The notes: generated by a model from the letters alone, not told the origin. A stretch of 15,128 nucleotides of DNA from Candidatus Halarchaeoplasma halalkaliphilum (GCA_007133925.1 SLLU01000130.1:1-15128); one strand, 5' to 3'. Counted from the first letter of the stretch, positions 1 through 7,134 are shown. Program-made: numbers and translations.

Positions 1-176
1 TGCCCTGCCTTCATACCCACCATCTCCTGGACCCAGGAAGACACCTGATGGCTGGTGGGTCCCGAGGGCTTGTCGATCACCACCAAAGAACGGGGGATCA
101 TCTCCTCCACGGAACGGTCCCCGGGAAAATCCCCATGGGGGGACAGGGCACCGATCTTTGACCTAACGTACTTCAA
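1..176 (-). CDS. truB: Archaeal tRNA/rRNA pseudouridine synthase TruB/Cbf5, N-terminal part (cut by window edge)
   Basis: Only the first 58 residues are present; the gene continues beyond position 1. Residues about 35-45 read DKPSGPTSHQV, the conserved N-terminal motif of the TruB/Cbf5/dyskerin family. It is followed by a W-V-x-E-M-V-G-x-K-x-G-H-like stretch leading towards the catalytic domain. The family converts uridine to pseudouridine, in archaea as the catalytic subunit of H/ACA RNPs and on tRNA U55. There is no ATG at a suitable place. A TTG at 176-174 is chosen because GGAGG lies 9 bases upstream at 186-190, and because the resulting segment (DRSVEEMI before the DKP motif) resembles the pre-catalytic extension of other archaeal Cbf5 proteins. 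The start overlaps the 3' end of cmk by 14 bases. cmk-truB adjacency is common in archaea. The family call is firm; the exact start is likely but not certain. Confidence 0.88.
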   Translation of the reverse strand, partial: MKYVRSKIGALSPHGDFPGDRSVEEMIPRSLVVIDKPSGPTSHQVSSWVQEMVGMKAG

Positions 177-702
177 GACTCGCAGCCTCCATGATCCTCT
201 CCACTATCTCTTCCGGACTGTTCCTCTCCGAACTGATGACCATATCATATATGCTGCTGTCACCCAGATCGATGTCGTAGTATTCCCGGTATCTCTTGTA
301 TTCACTCCTCTCCCTCTTTATCACCCTGTCCCGGAGTTCATCCTCCCCGATACCTTCCCGACCTGCTATGCGCCGGATACGCACCTCCAGGGGCGCCTCA
401 ATCCATACCTTGAACGAGGGTATCTCCTCTCTATGGAGCAGATGACCGGTTAACCTACCCTCCAATATAGTTCCCGGTACCGCCAGGGAAAGCATGCGGG
501 CATCCAGCTCCCTGTCATGGGTAGGATCCCCTTCGGCCAGATCTCCGAACTCTTCCAGAGATACCCCGTGCTCGCTTGCTAGGTTCCTGAAAACATCCCC
601 GCTGTTCTCCAACTTCATCCCAGTCTTAACGGATAGAAGTCTGGCGGCGGTGGATGTCCCGCTTCCCGGAAGTCCGCTTATTGTGACTATGACCCCGTCC
701 AT
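163..702 (-). CDS. cmk: Cytidylate kinase (archaeal CMK family)
   Basis: This 179-residue protein phosphorylates CMP/dCMP with ATP in the cytosol. The P-loop is GLPGSGTST at residues 10-18, with Thr where most P-loop kinases have the Walker A Lys. As I recall, this substitution recurs in archaeal CMKs, so I do not read it as inactivation. Further family signs are NSGDVFR (about 33-39), LEGRLTG (about 80-86) and the Arg-rich lid around RRIAGREG and KRERSEYKRYREYY. A longer reading frame to 810 exists, but its extra N-terminus lies within the EMC3-like gene and has no kinase character. The ATG at 702 gives the usual start just before the beta-strand (IVTISG). A purine-rich GAGG lies about 10 bases upstream at 713-716. 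The gene overlaps its upstream neighbour by 16 bases and truB by 14, indicating translational coupling. Confidence 0.93.
   Translation of the reverse strand: MDGVIVTISGLPGSGTSTAARLLSVKTGMKLENSGDVFRNLASEHGVSLEEFGDLAEGDPTHDRELDARMLSLAVPGTILEGRLTGHLLHREEIPSFKVWIEAPLEVRIRRIAGREGIGEDELRDRVIKRERSEYKRYREYYDIDLGDSSIYDMVISSERNSPEEIVERIMEAASLEVR
186..190 (-). promoter_or_regulatory. Shine-Dalgarno GGAGG for truB
   Basis: On the minus strand GGAGG sits inside the last codons of cmk, 9 bases before the TTG at 176. It is the main support for this non-ATG start. Confidence 0.55.
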
Positions 703-1379
703 GAAATCTCTTCCTCTTCCTTTATCCGGCGGGAATAGTTTAGCATCTGCAGGCTGACCCGTATCAGCTGACCCACGGGTATGGATACCACCATGTAAAC
801 CATGACCCATTGGGGAAATAACAGGAATCTATTTTCAAGGTTGAGGTTTCGTGCCCATGGAACTGCGTAGGTGGTATTTGGGAGGTCGGCGACGAAGGTG
901 TAGAGGGCGGCGAAAACGGTGATGAAAACGATCATGGTGAGTATCATGGATTTGAATTGGGGTTTCATGGACTTCATCTGCATGGCTGCAACTTCCGGTT
1001 GAATCTTTTCCAGCTTCTTCAATTTGGTTGTCTTGTTGTTCATCTTGGCGTCCATATTTTCCTTGTTGAAGGCTGCCAACTTTTTCTGGATCTCCGCCAT
1101 CTCCACCCAGTCCACCAGGAAGTCCCTGACCACAGTGGAGAACACTATCATGATGGTCCCCGCCAGCACCAGGGTGAGAAGGGGGTACTGTCCGTCGAAT
1201 CCAACCAGGGCGAAGAGGGGCGTACCGATGGCATTCCCAAGAGAGCTCCTCAGATCCGAATCTATGAAAACCATCAGTGTCAGTATGGCCATGAACATGT
1301 ATCCGAACCTCTTCCAGTCGAAGAGCTGAACGGGTTGTTGGGGAACGTCTTCCCCGTCTGTTGAATTCTCTTCGCTCAC
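687..1379 (-). CDS. Archaeal DUF106/EMC3-family (Oxa1/YidC superfamily) membrane protein
   Basis: This 230-residue integral membrane protein follows secY. Hydrophobic segments lie near residues 26-40, 65-88, 143-164 and 186-210. A charged helical stretch at about 92-135 (EMAEIQKKLAAFNKE, then Lys-rich) looks like a cytosolic coiled coil. This arrangement matches the archaeal DUF106 family, which structural work on the M. jannaschii member placed with YidC/Oxa1/Get1/EMC3 insertases. The likely role is membrane protein insertion or assembly beside the Sec translocon; that role is inferred, not visible in the sequence. The start is GTG at 1379, supported by AGGTG 7 bases upstream. The first in-frame ATG would fall inside the first membrane helix. 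The gene begins 12 bases after secY and overlaps cmk by 16 bases. Confidence 0.85.
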   Translation of the reverse strand: MSEENSTDGEDVPQQPVQLFDWKRFGYMFMAILTLMVFIDSDLRSSLGNAIGTPLFALVGFDGQYPLLTLVLAGTIMIVFSTVVRDFLVDWVEMAEIQKKLAAFNKENMDAKMNNKTTKLKKLEKIQPEVAAMQMKSMKPQFKSMILTMIVFITVFAALYTFVADLPNTTYAVPWARNLNLENRFLLFPQWVMVYMVVSIPVGQLIRVSLQMLNYSRRIKEEEEISWTGS

Positions 1380-1386
1380 TCGCTAA

Positions 1387-1391
1387 CACCT
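1387..1391 (-). promoter_or_regulatory. Shine-Dalgarno AGGTG deciding the GTG start of the EMC3-like gene
   Basis: AGGTG on the minus strand directly follows the secY stop (TAG) and lies 7 bases before the GTG at 1379. Confidence 0.6.
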
Positions 1392-2963
1392 CTACTGACT
1401 GCCGAAGAAGTCACGTAGGACCGGATGCATCTCCATCATTTGCTCCTTGCCTATCTGTTCGTAGAGCTGCACCAATATGCTGACTGCCAGGAATATGCTG
1501 GTTCCCGATGCGTTACCCACCGAACCCAGCATGTTGGAGCCTGCAGCTAAGGCGCCCATGAATATGCCGCTGAAACTTGTTATTGTAGGTATGTACCTCT
1601 CCAGCACCTTTTTGAGCACCCGGGGATCCCTTCTGAATCCGGGTATCTGCATGCCGCTGTCCTGGATCTGCTCCGCCACGGACTCCGCATCCATGTTGGT
1701 GGTTTTGACCCAGAAATTGGCGAATAGAAGACAGGCGACGGTCATGAAGGTGAAATGAACTATAACCCTTGCGATGATCTGGTAACTGCTGTAGGTCCAA
1801 GGCACATGGGCGGAAAATTGATTGGCGTATCTGGTGGATATTAGGGGTAACAGCCATTCGTGGAGACCGTTAACATTGGATAGATACCACGCTCCCCCCG
1901 CCACGGGTTCAGTGCTTCCAGGCAGGAACATACCCACCCACCATTGGCCTCCCAGTAGGGGGAAACTCTGGAACGTTGGATTGGTATAGAAAAGCATGGC
2001 AAAGAGGTTTATGTTGGCCATCAGGGCTGCCACCAATATAACTGGCATAACGGAGGTATACAACAACTTGATGGGATACCTGCCCCGGGCACCCCGGGCA
2101 CGTCCGTGGGACAGTGGCAGTTCGATACGGGATGACTCCACGTAGGCGATTATCAAAAATATCAAAATAGTGGTTATAAGACCGAAGAGAGGGTTCGGTG
2201 GCTGCAGAAGGATCTGCTCGAAACCTCCCCGTACCAACTCCATGGAGGTACTGTTCTGCACTATGTAGATGGTCTTTGGGACGGCACCAACGGGAGTTAC
2301 ACCGTCACCTCCGGGTGCTGGTGCCCAGTTGAAGGTACCTGTGAAGATACCCTGGGCCACACCAGCTACTATGAACAGGCTTATACCGCTGCCTATACCC
2401 CACTTGGTCACCACCTCGTCCATGAGGAAGAGGAAATAGCCACCTATGGCTATCTGGGATACGATTATCACCCTGGCAAGCATCATCCCCTGACCGGCGA
2501 ACACCCCGTCTATGTTACTCACCAGTATCGAACTTGGGTGAAGGTAACCGAAGGCCTGGGGTATGGCCTGTACCAGTATCATTATTATAACCAGGAATTT
2601 CTGTGTGTTCTGATAGAGGGACTGATCTTCATCGTCCTTCATATCCAGGTTTATTATTTCAGCCCCCTGGAAGAGCTGCATCATGATGGAAGCGTTGACT
2701 ATGGGAGTTATACCAAGGTGAACGAAAGAGCCGGACTCTCCGGCAAATATTGCCCTGAACTGCTCGAAAAGATCCAATGTTCTTTCCGCATCGAGACCGT
2801 ATATGATTATGTTGGTCATGACGAAGTATATAACAAGGATCAAAACGGTGTAGAATATCTTTTGCTTGAAGTGCACGTGCCCGTCTGGTTTCTTGACCAT
2901 GGGCATGCGCTCCACAAGGGGTTTCAGTTTGTACAACCGACTCTTTTCCTCATCCTTGGCCAT
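1392..2963 (-). CDS. secY: Protein translocase subunit SecY
   Basis: This is the 523-residue channel subunit of the Sec translocon (SecYE-beta), which exports and inserts proteins in the cytoplasmic membrane. Ten membrane helices can be placed roughly at residues 35-56, 81-100, 120-141, 161-181, 190-211, 258-278, 299-326, 394-418, 458-480 and 486-506. Residues 57-80 after helix 1 hold the plug region, followed by the conserved LGITPIVNASI. The basic cytosolic loop at about 284-296 (SHGRARGARGRYP) is the ribosome-facing loop between helices 6 and 7. The protein is long for an archaeal SecY. The extra length is mainly in the external loops after helices 5 and 7 (about 212-254 and 327-393). AAGGAG lies a suitable distance before the ATG. 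The gene follows rpl15 after 19 bases, the largest gap in the window. Confidence 0.97.
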   Translation of the reverse strand: MAKDEEKSRLYKLKPLVERMPMVKKPDGHVHFKQKIFYTVLILVIYFVMTNIIIYGLDAERTLDLFEQFRAIFAGESGSFVHLGITPIVNASIMMQLFQGAEIINLDMKDDEDQSLYQNTQKFLVIIMILVQAIPQAFGYLHPSSILVSNIDGVFAGQGMMLARVIIVSQIAIGGYFLFLMDEVVTKWGIGSGISLFIVAGVAQGIFTGTFNWAPAPGGDGVTPVGAVPKTIYIVQNSTSMELVRGGFEQILLQPPNPLFGLITTILIFLIIAYVESSRIELPLSHGRARGARGRYPIKLLYTSVMPVILVAALMANINLFAMLFYTNPTFQSFPLLGGQWWVGMFLPGSTEPVAGGAWYLSNVNGLHEWLLPLISTRYANQFSAHVPWTYSSYQIIARVIVHFTFMTVACLLFANFWVKTTNMDAESVAEQIQDSGMQIPGFRRDPRVLKKVLERYIPTITSFSGIFMGALAAGSNMLGSVGNASGTSIFLAVSILVQLYEQIGKEQMMEMHPVLRDFFGSQ

Positions 2964-2982
2964 CTCTATTCGCTCCTTTGCC

Positions 2983-3411
2983 TCATTCGGTTATTACCTC
3001 CCCTCCTGCTTCCTGTACTTTTACCACCGCACGTGGGGTGGAGGAGGGGACCGTGATCTTCATCTGATAACGTGCTTTGCCACTTCCCAGGAGTTTATCA
3101 TAACCTGCTTTGGTCAGATCCACATGATATATTGACCCCTTCTTTTTGGCATAGCCCTTCTCGATGAAATCGTCCATCTTCATCTCGATATCAGGTATGT
3201 TTATCGTCTCTGGGTCCTTTGCGATCCCTTTGGGCCTTGTAAAGCCCTTGGGTCCGAAGTATCCCGGAGTGTATTTAACAGTGGATATCCACTTGTGCTT
3301 TTGGAGACCGGCCTTGCCTCGTCCACCTCTCTCGCCGGCGCCCCGTCCTCCTTTGATACCTCTACCATGGAACCGAGAACCTCTATGTTTCTTAGTTTTT
3401 TTCTTTCCCAT
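2983..3411 (-). CDS. rpl15: 50S ribosomal protein L15 (uL15)
   Basis: This 142-residue large-subunit protein starts with the typical Gly/Arg/Lys-rich N-terminal segment (residues about 2-40, including GSRFHGRGIKGGRGAGERGG) that threads into 23S rRNA. It continues into the globular domain with YTPGYFGPKGF and ends in the beta-rich part. The ATG at 3411 is used. An upstream in-frame start at 3462 would add 17 residues that overlap rpl30 and do not fit the family. Only one base separates it from the rpl30 stop, and GGTGGTGA lies just upstream. rpl30-rpl15-secY is the conserved end of the spc operon. Confidence 0.96.
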   Translation of the reverse strand: MGKKKTKKHRGSRFHGRGIKGGRGAGERGGRGKAGLQKHKWISTVKYTPGYFGPKGFTRPKGIAKDPETINIPDIEMKMDDFIEKGYAKKKGSIYHVDLTKAGYDKLLGSGKARYQMKITVPSSTPRAVVKVQEAGGEVITE

Positions 3412-3412
3412 C

Positions 3413-3895
3413 TCATTCACCACCGTCAACAGTGGGCCCCAGCATCCTCTCCAGGAGCGCATTTATGTCGGAACCCCTGTAACCCAGGGAGCCACCGTTC
3501 CGTATGTGTTTTTTTATACCTTTGAATCCGCCTTTTGGGGGATGTAATCTAAAGAGGTTCTTCAAACCGGGTATATCCGTAAAATCCCCGTCACCGGCGA
3601 GCAGCGATTCTGCGAACTCCTCAACGGTTTTCAATTCCGTATTGGCAGAGACGATCTCATCGGTCAATCCGCCTTTTATCTCACTGCGTTCACGGAGCAG
3701 CAGAGCCAGGGTCTCGGGTTTTATCTCACCCCATGTTATGATGTGCTGTGCCCTCTTGATCATACCTTCAGTGTATTCATTGACCGGTAGCAGTGAACAA
3801 TGATTCACCCGGGTCAAGTGCATCTGCCGGAGGGTTCGTGCCTGAACTTCAGATTTGTCTCTGTAACTTCTTATCCTCAGAACCGCGTATCTCAT
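3413..3895 (-). CDS. rpl30: 50S ribosomal protein L30 (uL30, archaeal long form)
   Basis: At 160 residues this is the long archaeal/eukaryotic L30 form rather than the roughly 60-residue bacterial one. It begins with the ferredoxin-like strand AVLRIRS, followed by T-L-x-x-M-x-L-x-x-x-N-H (residues about 21-32), the family signature. Near the C-terminus LHPPKGGFKGIKKHIRNGGSLGYR matches the conserved rRNA-binding region of archaeal L30. Its ATG overlaps the rps5 stop in an ATGA (3892-3895). Confidence 0.96.
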   Translation of the reverse strand: MRYAVLRIRSYRDKSEVQARTLRQMHLTRVNHCSLLPVNEYTEGMIKRAQHIITWGEIKPETLALLLRERSEIKGGLTDEIVSANTELKTVEEFAESLLAGDGDFTDIPGLKNLFRLHPPKGGFKGIKKHIRNGGSLGYRGSDINALLERMLGPTVDGGE

Positions 3896-4590
3896 TCGTC
3901 ATCACCTTCGTCAAGGTCTATCTTGTCTTCACTTTCATCCTGCATGTGCTTGGTGTGTATCCCGTCAACGATGCCGAGTTCCTCTGCTTTATCCTGAGAC
4001 ACCTTCATCAGGGATGTCTTTCTCAGGGCATCGAAGGTGGCTTTTGCGTAATTGATGGTGGTACGTGTGTGGCCCGATGAAAAGCCCCATATATCTTCTA
4101 CACCTGCCACCTCCAGTATGGACTTTGCCGTATCACCGGCGGCCAGTCCTATGCCCCTGGGGGCCGGTTTCAGTGTAATGGATACGGATCCGGATTTTCC
4201 CGTCACCTCGAAGGGTATGGTATGAGGGGCGGTGCAACCGCACTCCCACGAACCGCATCCCCTGCGTACCCGCACCATGTTGAGTTTTGCGTTATCTATG
4301 CTCTTACGTATGGTGGGTCCCACTTCCTTTCCCTTGCTGGTCCCCACGCCTACGTAGCCATTCTTGTTACCCACCACTGTGGTCACTGTGAATTTAACCC
4401 TTCGTCCGGAATCGGTCATCCTTTGCACCATGTTCACATCCAGCACTTCGTCTTCCAACTCCGGGAAAAGGGCATCCACTATCTCGGGTTCTCTTATGGG
4501 GTATCTCGTGGCCAATGCGTCCTCCATGGTGGTGATCTCACCACGATTGACCATCCGTCCCAATCTGGTCTTTGGCTCCCAGCCGTTCAT
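3892..4590 (-). CDS. rps5: 30S ribosomal protein S5 (uS5)
   Basis: This 232-residue small-subunit protein helps decoding accuracy. WEPKTRLGRMV at the N-terminus is the archaeal/eukaryotic lead-in. The double-stranded RNA-binding-like domain covers about 45-115 (RRVKFTVTTVVGNKNGYVGVG), followed by the Cys-containing RGCGSWECGC (about 110-119). The C-terminal domain carries APRGIGLAAGD (about 143-153). Residues about 217-232 form an acidic tail (DESEDKIDLDEGDDE) beyond the conserved fold. It overlaps rpl18 and rpl30 by ATGA on both sides, so all three are probably translationally coupled. Confidence 0.97.
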   Translation of the reverse strand: MNGWEPKTRLGRMVNRGEITTMEDALATRYPIREPEIVDALFPELEDEVLDVNMVQRMTDSGRRVKFTVTTVVGNKNGYVGVGTSKGKEVGPTIRKSIDNAKLNMVRVRRGCGSWECGCTAPHTIPFEVTGKSGSVSITLKPAPRGIGLAAGDTAKSILEVAGVEDIWGFSSGHTRTTINYAKATFDALRKTSLMKVSQDKAEELGIVDGIHTKHMQDESEDKIDLDEGDDE

Positions 4591-5090
4591 TTATAATCCT
4601 CCAGCTTGGTCTTGACTTCGTTAAAATTCTTGACGGTGTCTTCACCTATGTGTTCCCCAGCCACCCGGCTGTCGTCAGGCAAGATCTCACTTCCGTGGGG
4701 AACGTCCAAACCTGCATCCAGCATCCCTTTGAGTGTGGAAAAATACCGCCCACCGGGGTGGGGGTGGTTCAGGCCTATATCCAGCACCGCCTCCTTTATC
4801 CCCTGCTTCAACGCTTTCTTTCCTGCGAGATAGCCCACCAGATAGGCTGCGGGTACGTTTTTGCCGTAACCGACCCATCCGAATCCTTCCAGTTCTGTGG
4901 AGGAAGATGTGATGAGCACGTTGTCACCATCGGGTATGTATTCTATAATCTGAACCCTAACGTGTTTGTTGGATATCCTAACCGCCGCCCTTGGCTTACC
5001 CGACTTCAGTGTCCTGAGTCGCTGTCGGTAATCCGTCCGGCCCAGCCGTCGTCTTTTCAGGTTCATCCTGTATCTTGGTCCTTCGCCCAT
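4587..5090 (-). CDS. rpl18: 50S ribosomal protein L18 (uL18)
   Basis: This 167-residue protein binds 5S rRNA. The N-terminus MGEGPRYRMNLKRRRLGRTD followed by YRQRLRTLKSGKPRAAVR is the archaeal L18 pattern. GYGKNVPAAYLVGYLAGKKA (about 90-110) and a C-terminal region ending with acidic/Lys residues complete it. Longer in-frame starts at 5183 and 5114 are rejected because they run into rpl19e and precede the conserved N-terminus. The ATG at 5090 follows the rpl19e stop by one base. The gene ends in an ATGA overlap with rps5. Confidence 0.96.
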   Translation of the reverse strand: MGEGPRYRMNLKRRRLGRTDYRQRLRTLKSGKPRAAVRISNKHVRVQIIEYIPDGDNVLITSSSTELEGFGWVGYGKNVPAAYLVGYLAGKKALKQGIKEAVLDIGLNHPHPGGRYFSTLKGMLDAGLDVPHGSEILPDDSRVAGEHIGEDTVKNFNEVKTKLEDYK

Positions 5091-5091
5091 G

Positions 5092-5565
5092 TTATAACCT
5101 ACCTGGTGATTCATAATCTTTGTCCAAATGTCCAGCCATCTTGAGGTGAAGTATGAGGTCCGCCCTGTTCTTGAACGTCCCACCCTTTGCCCTCAGATAG
5201 AACTTTCTGTAAACACTCTTGTCTATGTATCCTTCGTCACGCATGTGTTTCAATTCGTGTCTTATGGCACGTATCTTCTTCATCCACTGTTCCTTCTTGG
5301 GTGTTCTGGCATACTTGTGACCTTTTCTGGAACCCGGACCCTTGCGTCTTCCCTTTCGCCTCTGCTCGCTAAGATACCTGTATCTCCCCCTTGAGACGCC
5401 GTTGACCGGTTTCTTCCTTATGGCACCGCTGCTGATCAACTTTCTTATATCGTCACGGGTGATAGCCTCTATCACCTCGTCGAGCATGGTATCGTCTATC
5501 CATACCCTGTTGACGCCGCATTTCAATATGTCAGCAGCCAGCCGTTTTTGATATTTTACGTCCAT
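5092..5565 (-). CDS. rpl19e: 50S ribosomal protein L19e (eL19)
   Basis: This 157-residue protein is found only in archaea and eukaryotes. QKRLAADILKCGVNRVWID (about residues 6-24), IRKLISSGAIRKKPV and the basic SRGRYRYLSEQRRKGRRKGPGSRKG are the family's ordered landmarks. WMKKIRAIRHELKHMRDEGYID then forms the long helix. The ATG at 5565 is chosen over a GTG at 5574, because GAGGTG lies exactly 6 bases upstream and would overlap the GTG. The stop of rpl32e forms part of that Shine-Dalgarno. Confidence 0.96.
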   Translation of the reverse strand: MDVKYQKRLAADILKCGVNRVWIDDTMLDEVIEAITRDDIRKLISSGAIRKKPVNGVSRGRYRYLSEQRRKGRRKGPGSRKGHKYARTPKKEQWMKKIRAIRHELKHMRDEGYIDKSVYRKFYLRAKGGTFKNRADLILHLKMAGHLDKDYESPGRL

Positions 5566-5575
5566 TGATAACACC

Positions 5576-6010
5576 TCATGATCTGTTGAGTACTCGGATC
5601 CCTTTTTCTTCGGCCTTTGATTCTATGTCGATCCGTTTGCGCATACCTACCCCATGGGCTATCCTGATGGCTTCTTTATCCGGGTCGATGCCTTCCATGT
5701 CCTTAAGGTTATGCACCAGTACCTCCCTGAAGCCCGACGGGTGAAGTCCCCTAGCTGCTCTGGGAGAGCCGAATCCGATGGAAACGTTCGGGGGTCTGGA
5801 TTTCAGGTTTTTCCTCATTTTAGAGTGTACACCCCTGGGTTTCCTCCAGGTACCCTTGTTCAATTTCGAATAGCGATGCCAGATCTGTCTTGAAAAGATC
5901 GGTTTTTTCTTTTTGATAGTTCGACGCTTTTTCAGGGCGTCCTCTGTGTCAACGTCGAGCGAAGGTTTCTTCTTCGCTTCGTATTCCCTTTCATTTGATT
6001 CTTCAGACAT
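5576..6010 (-). CDS. rpl32e: 50S ribosomal protein L32e (eL32)
   Basis: This 144-residue archaeal/eukaryotic large-subunit protein has its conserved core from about residue 38: FSRQIWHRYSKLNKGTWRKP, then RPPNVSIGFGSPRAARGLHPSG (about 73-94) and the strand IRIAHGVGMRKRIDI. The first 35 or so residues form a charged extension rich in Glu and Lys that looks unfolded; short N-terminal extensions occur in this family. GGAGGA lies before the ATG, and the gap from rpl6 is 16 bases. Confidence 0.96.
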   Translation of the reverse strand: MSEESNEREYEAKKKPSLDVDTEDALKKRRTIKKKKPIFSRQIWHRYSKLNKGTWRKPRGVHSKMRKNLKSRPPNVSIGFGSPRAARGLHPSGFREVLVHNLKDMEGIDPDKEAIRIAHGVGMRKRIDIESKAEEKGIRVLNRS

Positions 6011-6026
6011 TGATATTCCTCCGTGA

Positions 6027-6578
6027 TTATCTTATGGGATTCCCCGCTTTCTCGATTATGTATATTCCATCCTGGAATACCCTGGGATCCTTTTTCTTGA
6101 TCTTGGTGGCCTGTTCCACATTGGCTGCGGTCTGACCCACATCTTCTTTGTTGGGTCCACTCAGTGTGACTATATCACTCTGTATGTTTACCTTGGTTTT
6201 TCCCAATACCCTGGCTTTACGCGGCTTCCCTTCACCCAGGAAGTTTTCGATCACCACATGATCTCCCTCAGTCCTCACCTTCATGGGGAAGTGAGAATAC
6301 ACTATCTTCAACTTGTAAGTGTAATCCTCTTGAACACCCTGGATCATGTTTCGCAGATGGGATCTGTAGGTACCCAGTAGGGCCTTCTCACCCTTGGACG
6401 GTAATGCGGTAAAGAGACGGACTTCTCCTTCACCGATATCTATGGTTATCCGCCGGTCCTGGAACCTCTTTTCCATGGCACCGTTCGGACCGGTGACTGA
6501 TATCACGTCTCCGTTTCGGGATAGCTTTACGCCCTGGGGAACCTCTACGGTTTCTTCTATCTTTCCTGCTATCGGCAT
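6027..6578 (-). CDS. rpl6: 50S ribosomal protein L6 (uL6)
   Basis: This 183-residue protein is two tandem copies of the L6 alpha-beta fold near the factor-binding site. The first half shows VEVPQGVKLSRNGDVISVTGPNGA (about 11-34). The second half contains HFPMKVR, ENFLGEGKPRKARVLG (about 111-126, typical of archaeal L6) and the terminal IYIIEKAGN. Length is normal for archaea. The ATG at 6578 lies 5 bases after a GAGGTG that overlaps the rps8 stop. Confidence 0.97.
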   Translation of the reverse strand: MPIAGKIEETVEVPQGVKLSRNGDVISVTGPNGAMEKRFQDRRITIDIGEGEVRLFTALPSKGEKALLGTYRSHLRNMIQGVQEDYTYKLKIVYSHFPMKVRTEGDHVVIENFLGEGKPRKARVLGKTKVNIQSDIVTLSGPNKEDVGQTAANVEQATKIKKKDPRVFQDGIYIIEKAGNPIR

Positions 6579-6587
6579 ACAAACACC

Positions 6588-6977
6588 TCAATATACATAA
6601 GCTAACAACCTTCCTCCCACGCCGAGCTCCTTGGCCTCGTTGTGGGATACCACTCCTTGATTCGTGGTCAATATGAGCAAACCGAAGTTCTGTGCCGGTA
6701 GGTATCGGGACTCGTACTCCTCTATATCGGATACCTTTAGAGACCATCTTGGTTTCACTACATGACATCGGTTTATCCTGCCGGTAAGGGAGATCTTGTA
6801 CAGACCTCCGCGGCCGTTCTCCACATACTCAAAACTTTCAAGATACCCGTTCTTCTGCATGACCTTCAACACGTGGCCTATGAGCTTTGACGCCGGAGAA
6901 ACTTCACACTCCAACTTTCCGCTCAGTTCCGCATTGTTCATCGTCGAAAGGGCATCATTCAATGGATCATGTTTCAT
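6588..6977 (-). CDS. rps8: 30S ribosomal protein S8 (uS8)
   Basis: At 129 residues it has nearly the standard archaeal length. MKHDPLNDALSTMNNAE is the canonical N-terminus. The C-terminal half has PRWSLKVSDIEEYESRYLPA, then FGLLILTTNQGVVSHNEAKE, the conserved T-x-x-G-x-x-x-x-x-E/A segment that binds 16S rRNA helix 21. It follows the very short rps14 by 10 bases, with GAGGTG 6 bases before the ATG. Confidence 0.97.
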   Translation of the reverse strand: MKHDPLNDALSTMNNAELSGKLECEVSPASKLIGHVLKVMQKNGYLESFEYVENGRGGLYKISLTGRINRCHVVKPRWSLKVSDIEEYESRYLPAQNFGLLILTTNQGVVSHNEAKELGVGGRLLAYVY

Positions 6978-6987
6978 CTTTCACACC

Positions 6988-7134
6988 TCATGAATACTTT
7001 TTGAACCCCAAATCTTCCGCTATCTCTCTGAAACACTGTCTGCAGACGTGCAAACCGTATCTTCGGATTATTCCTCTCTTGCGCCCGCATCTTTCGCAAC
7101 CGTCCTTGCGTCCAAAGTGTTTCTTCGGTTTCAT
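6988..7134 (-). CDS. rps14: 30S ribosomal protein S14 (uS14), zinc-binding type, 48 aa
   Basis: Translating the gap between rpl5 and rps8 on the minus strand gives a 48-residue protein beginning MKPKKHFGRKDGCERCGRKR and ending in DLGFKKYS. Cys13, Cys16, Cys31 and Cys34 form the zinc ribbon (CxxC...CxxC) of the short C+ S14 type. GIIRRYGLHVCRQCFRE is the rRNA-binding part. Such short zinc S14/S29-type proteins are usual in archaea. Its ATG overlaps the rpl5 stop (ATGA, 7131-7134), with GGAGGT about 6 bases upstream inside rpl5. The position between L5 and S8 is exactly where S14 sits in spc operons. Confidence 0.96.
   Translation of the reverse strand: MKPKKHFGRKDGCERCGRKRGIIRRYGLHVCRQCFREIAEDLGFKKYS

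Noticed and set aside
99..101. The ATG at 101 as the truB start.
   Set aside because: It would place the start only nine residues before the DKP motif and drop a segment resembling the archaeal Cbf5 N-terminus.
55..453. Plus-strand open frames throughout the window (for example 55-453, 957-1364, 2538-3056, 4572-5144).
   Set aside because: All lie antisense to strongly conserved genes, have unlikely compositions, and lack recognisable domains or ribosome-binding context.
703..810. A 36-codon longer N-terminus for cmk.
   Set aside because: It lies within the EMC3-like gene and reads as low-quality shadow sequence. The kinase family starts just before the P-loop strand, matching the ATG at 702.
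3412..3462. A longer start for rpl15.
   Set aside because: The extra residues overlap rpl30, while MGKKKTKKHRG at 3411 is a typical archaeal L15 start.
5091..5183. Longer starts for rpl18 at 5183 or 5114.
   Set aside because: They overlap rpl19e and precede the conserved GEGPRYR N-terminus. The ATG at 5090 fits the family and the spacing.
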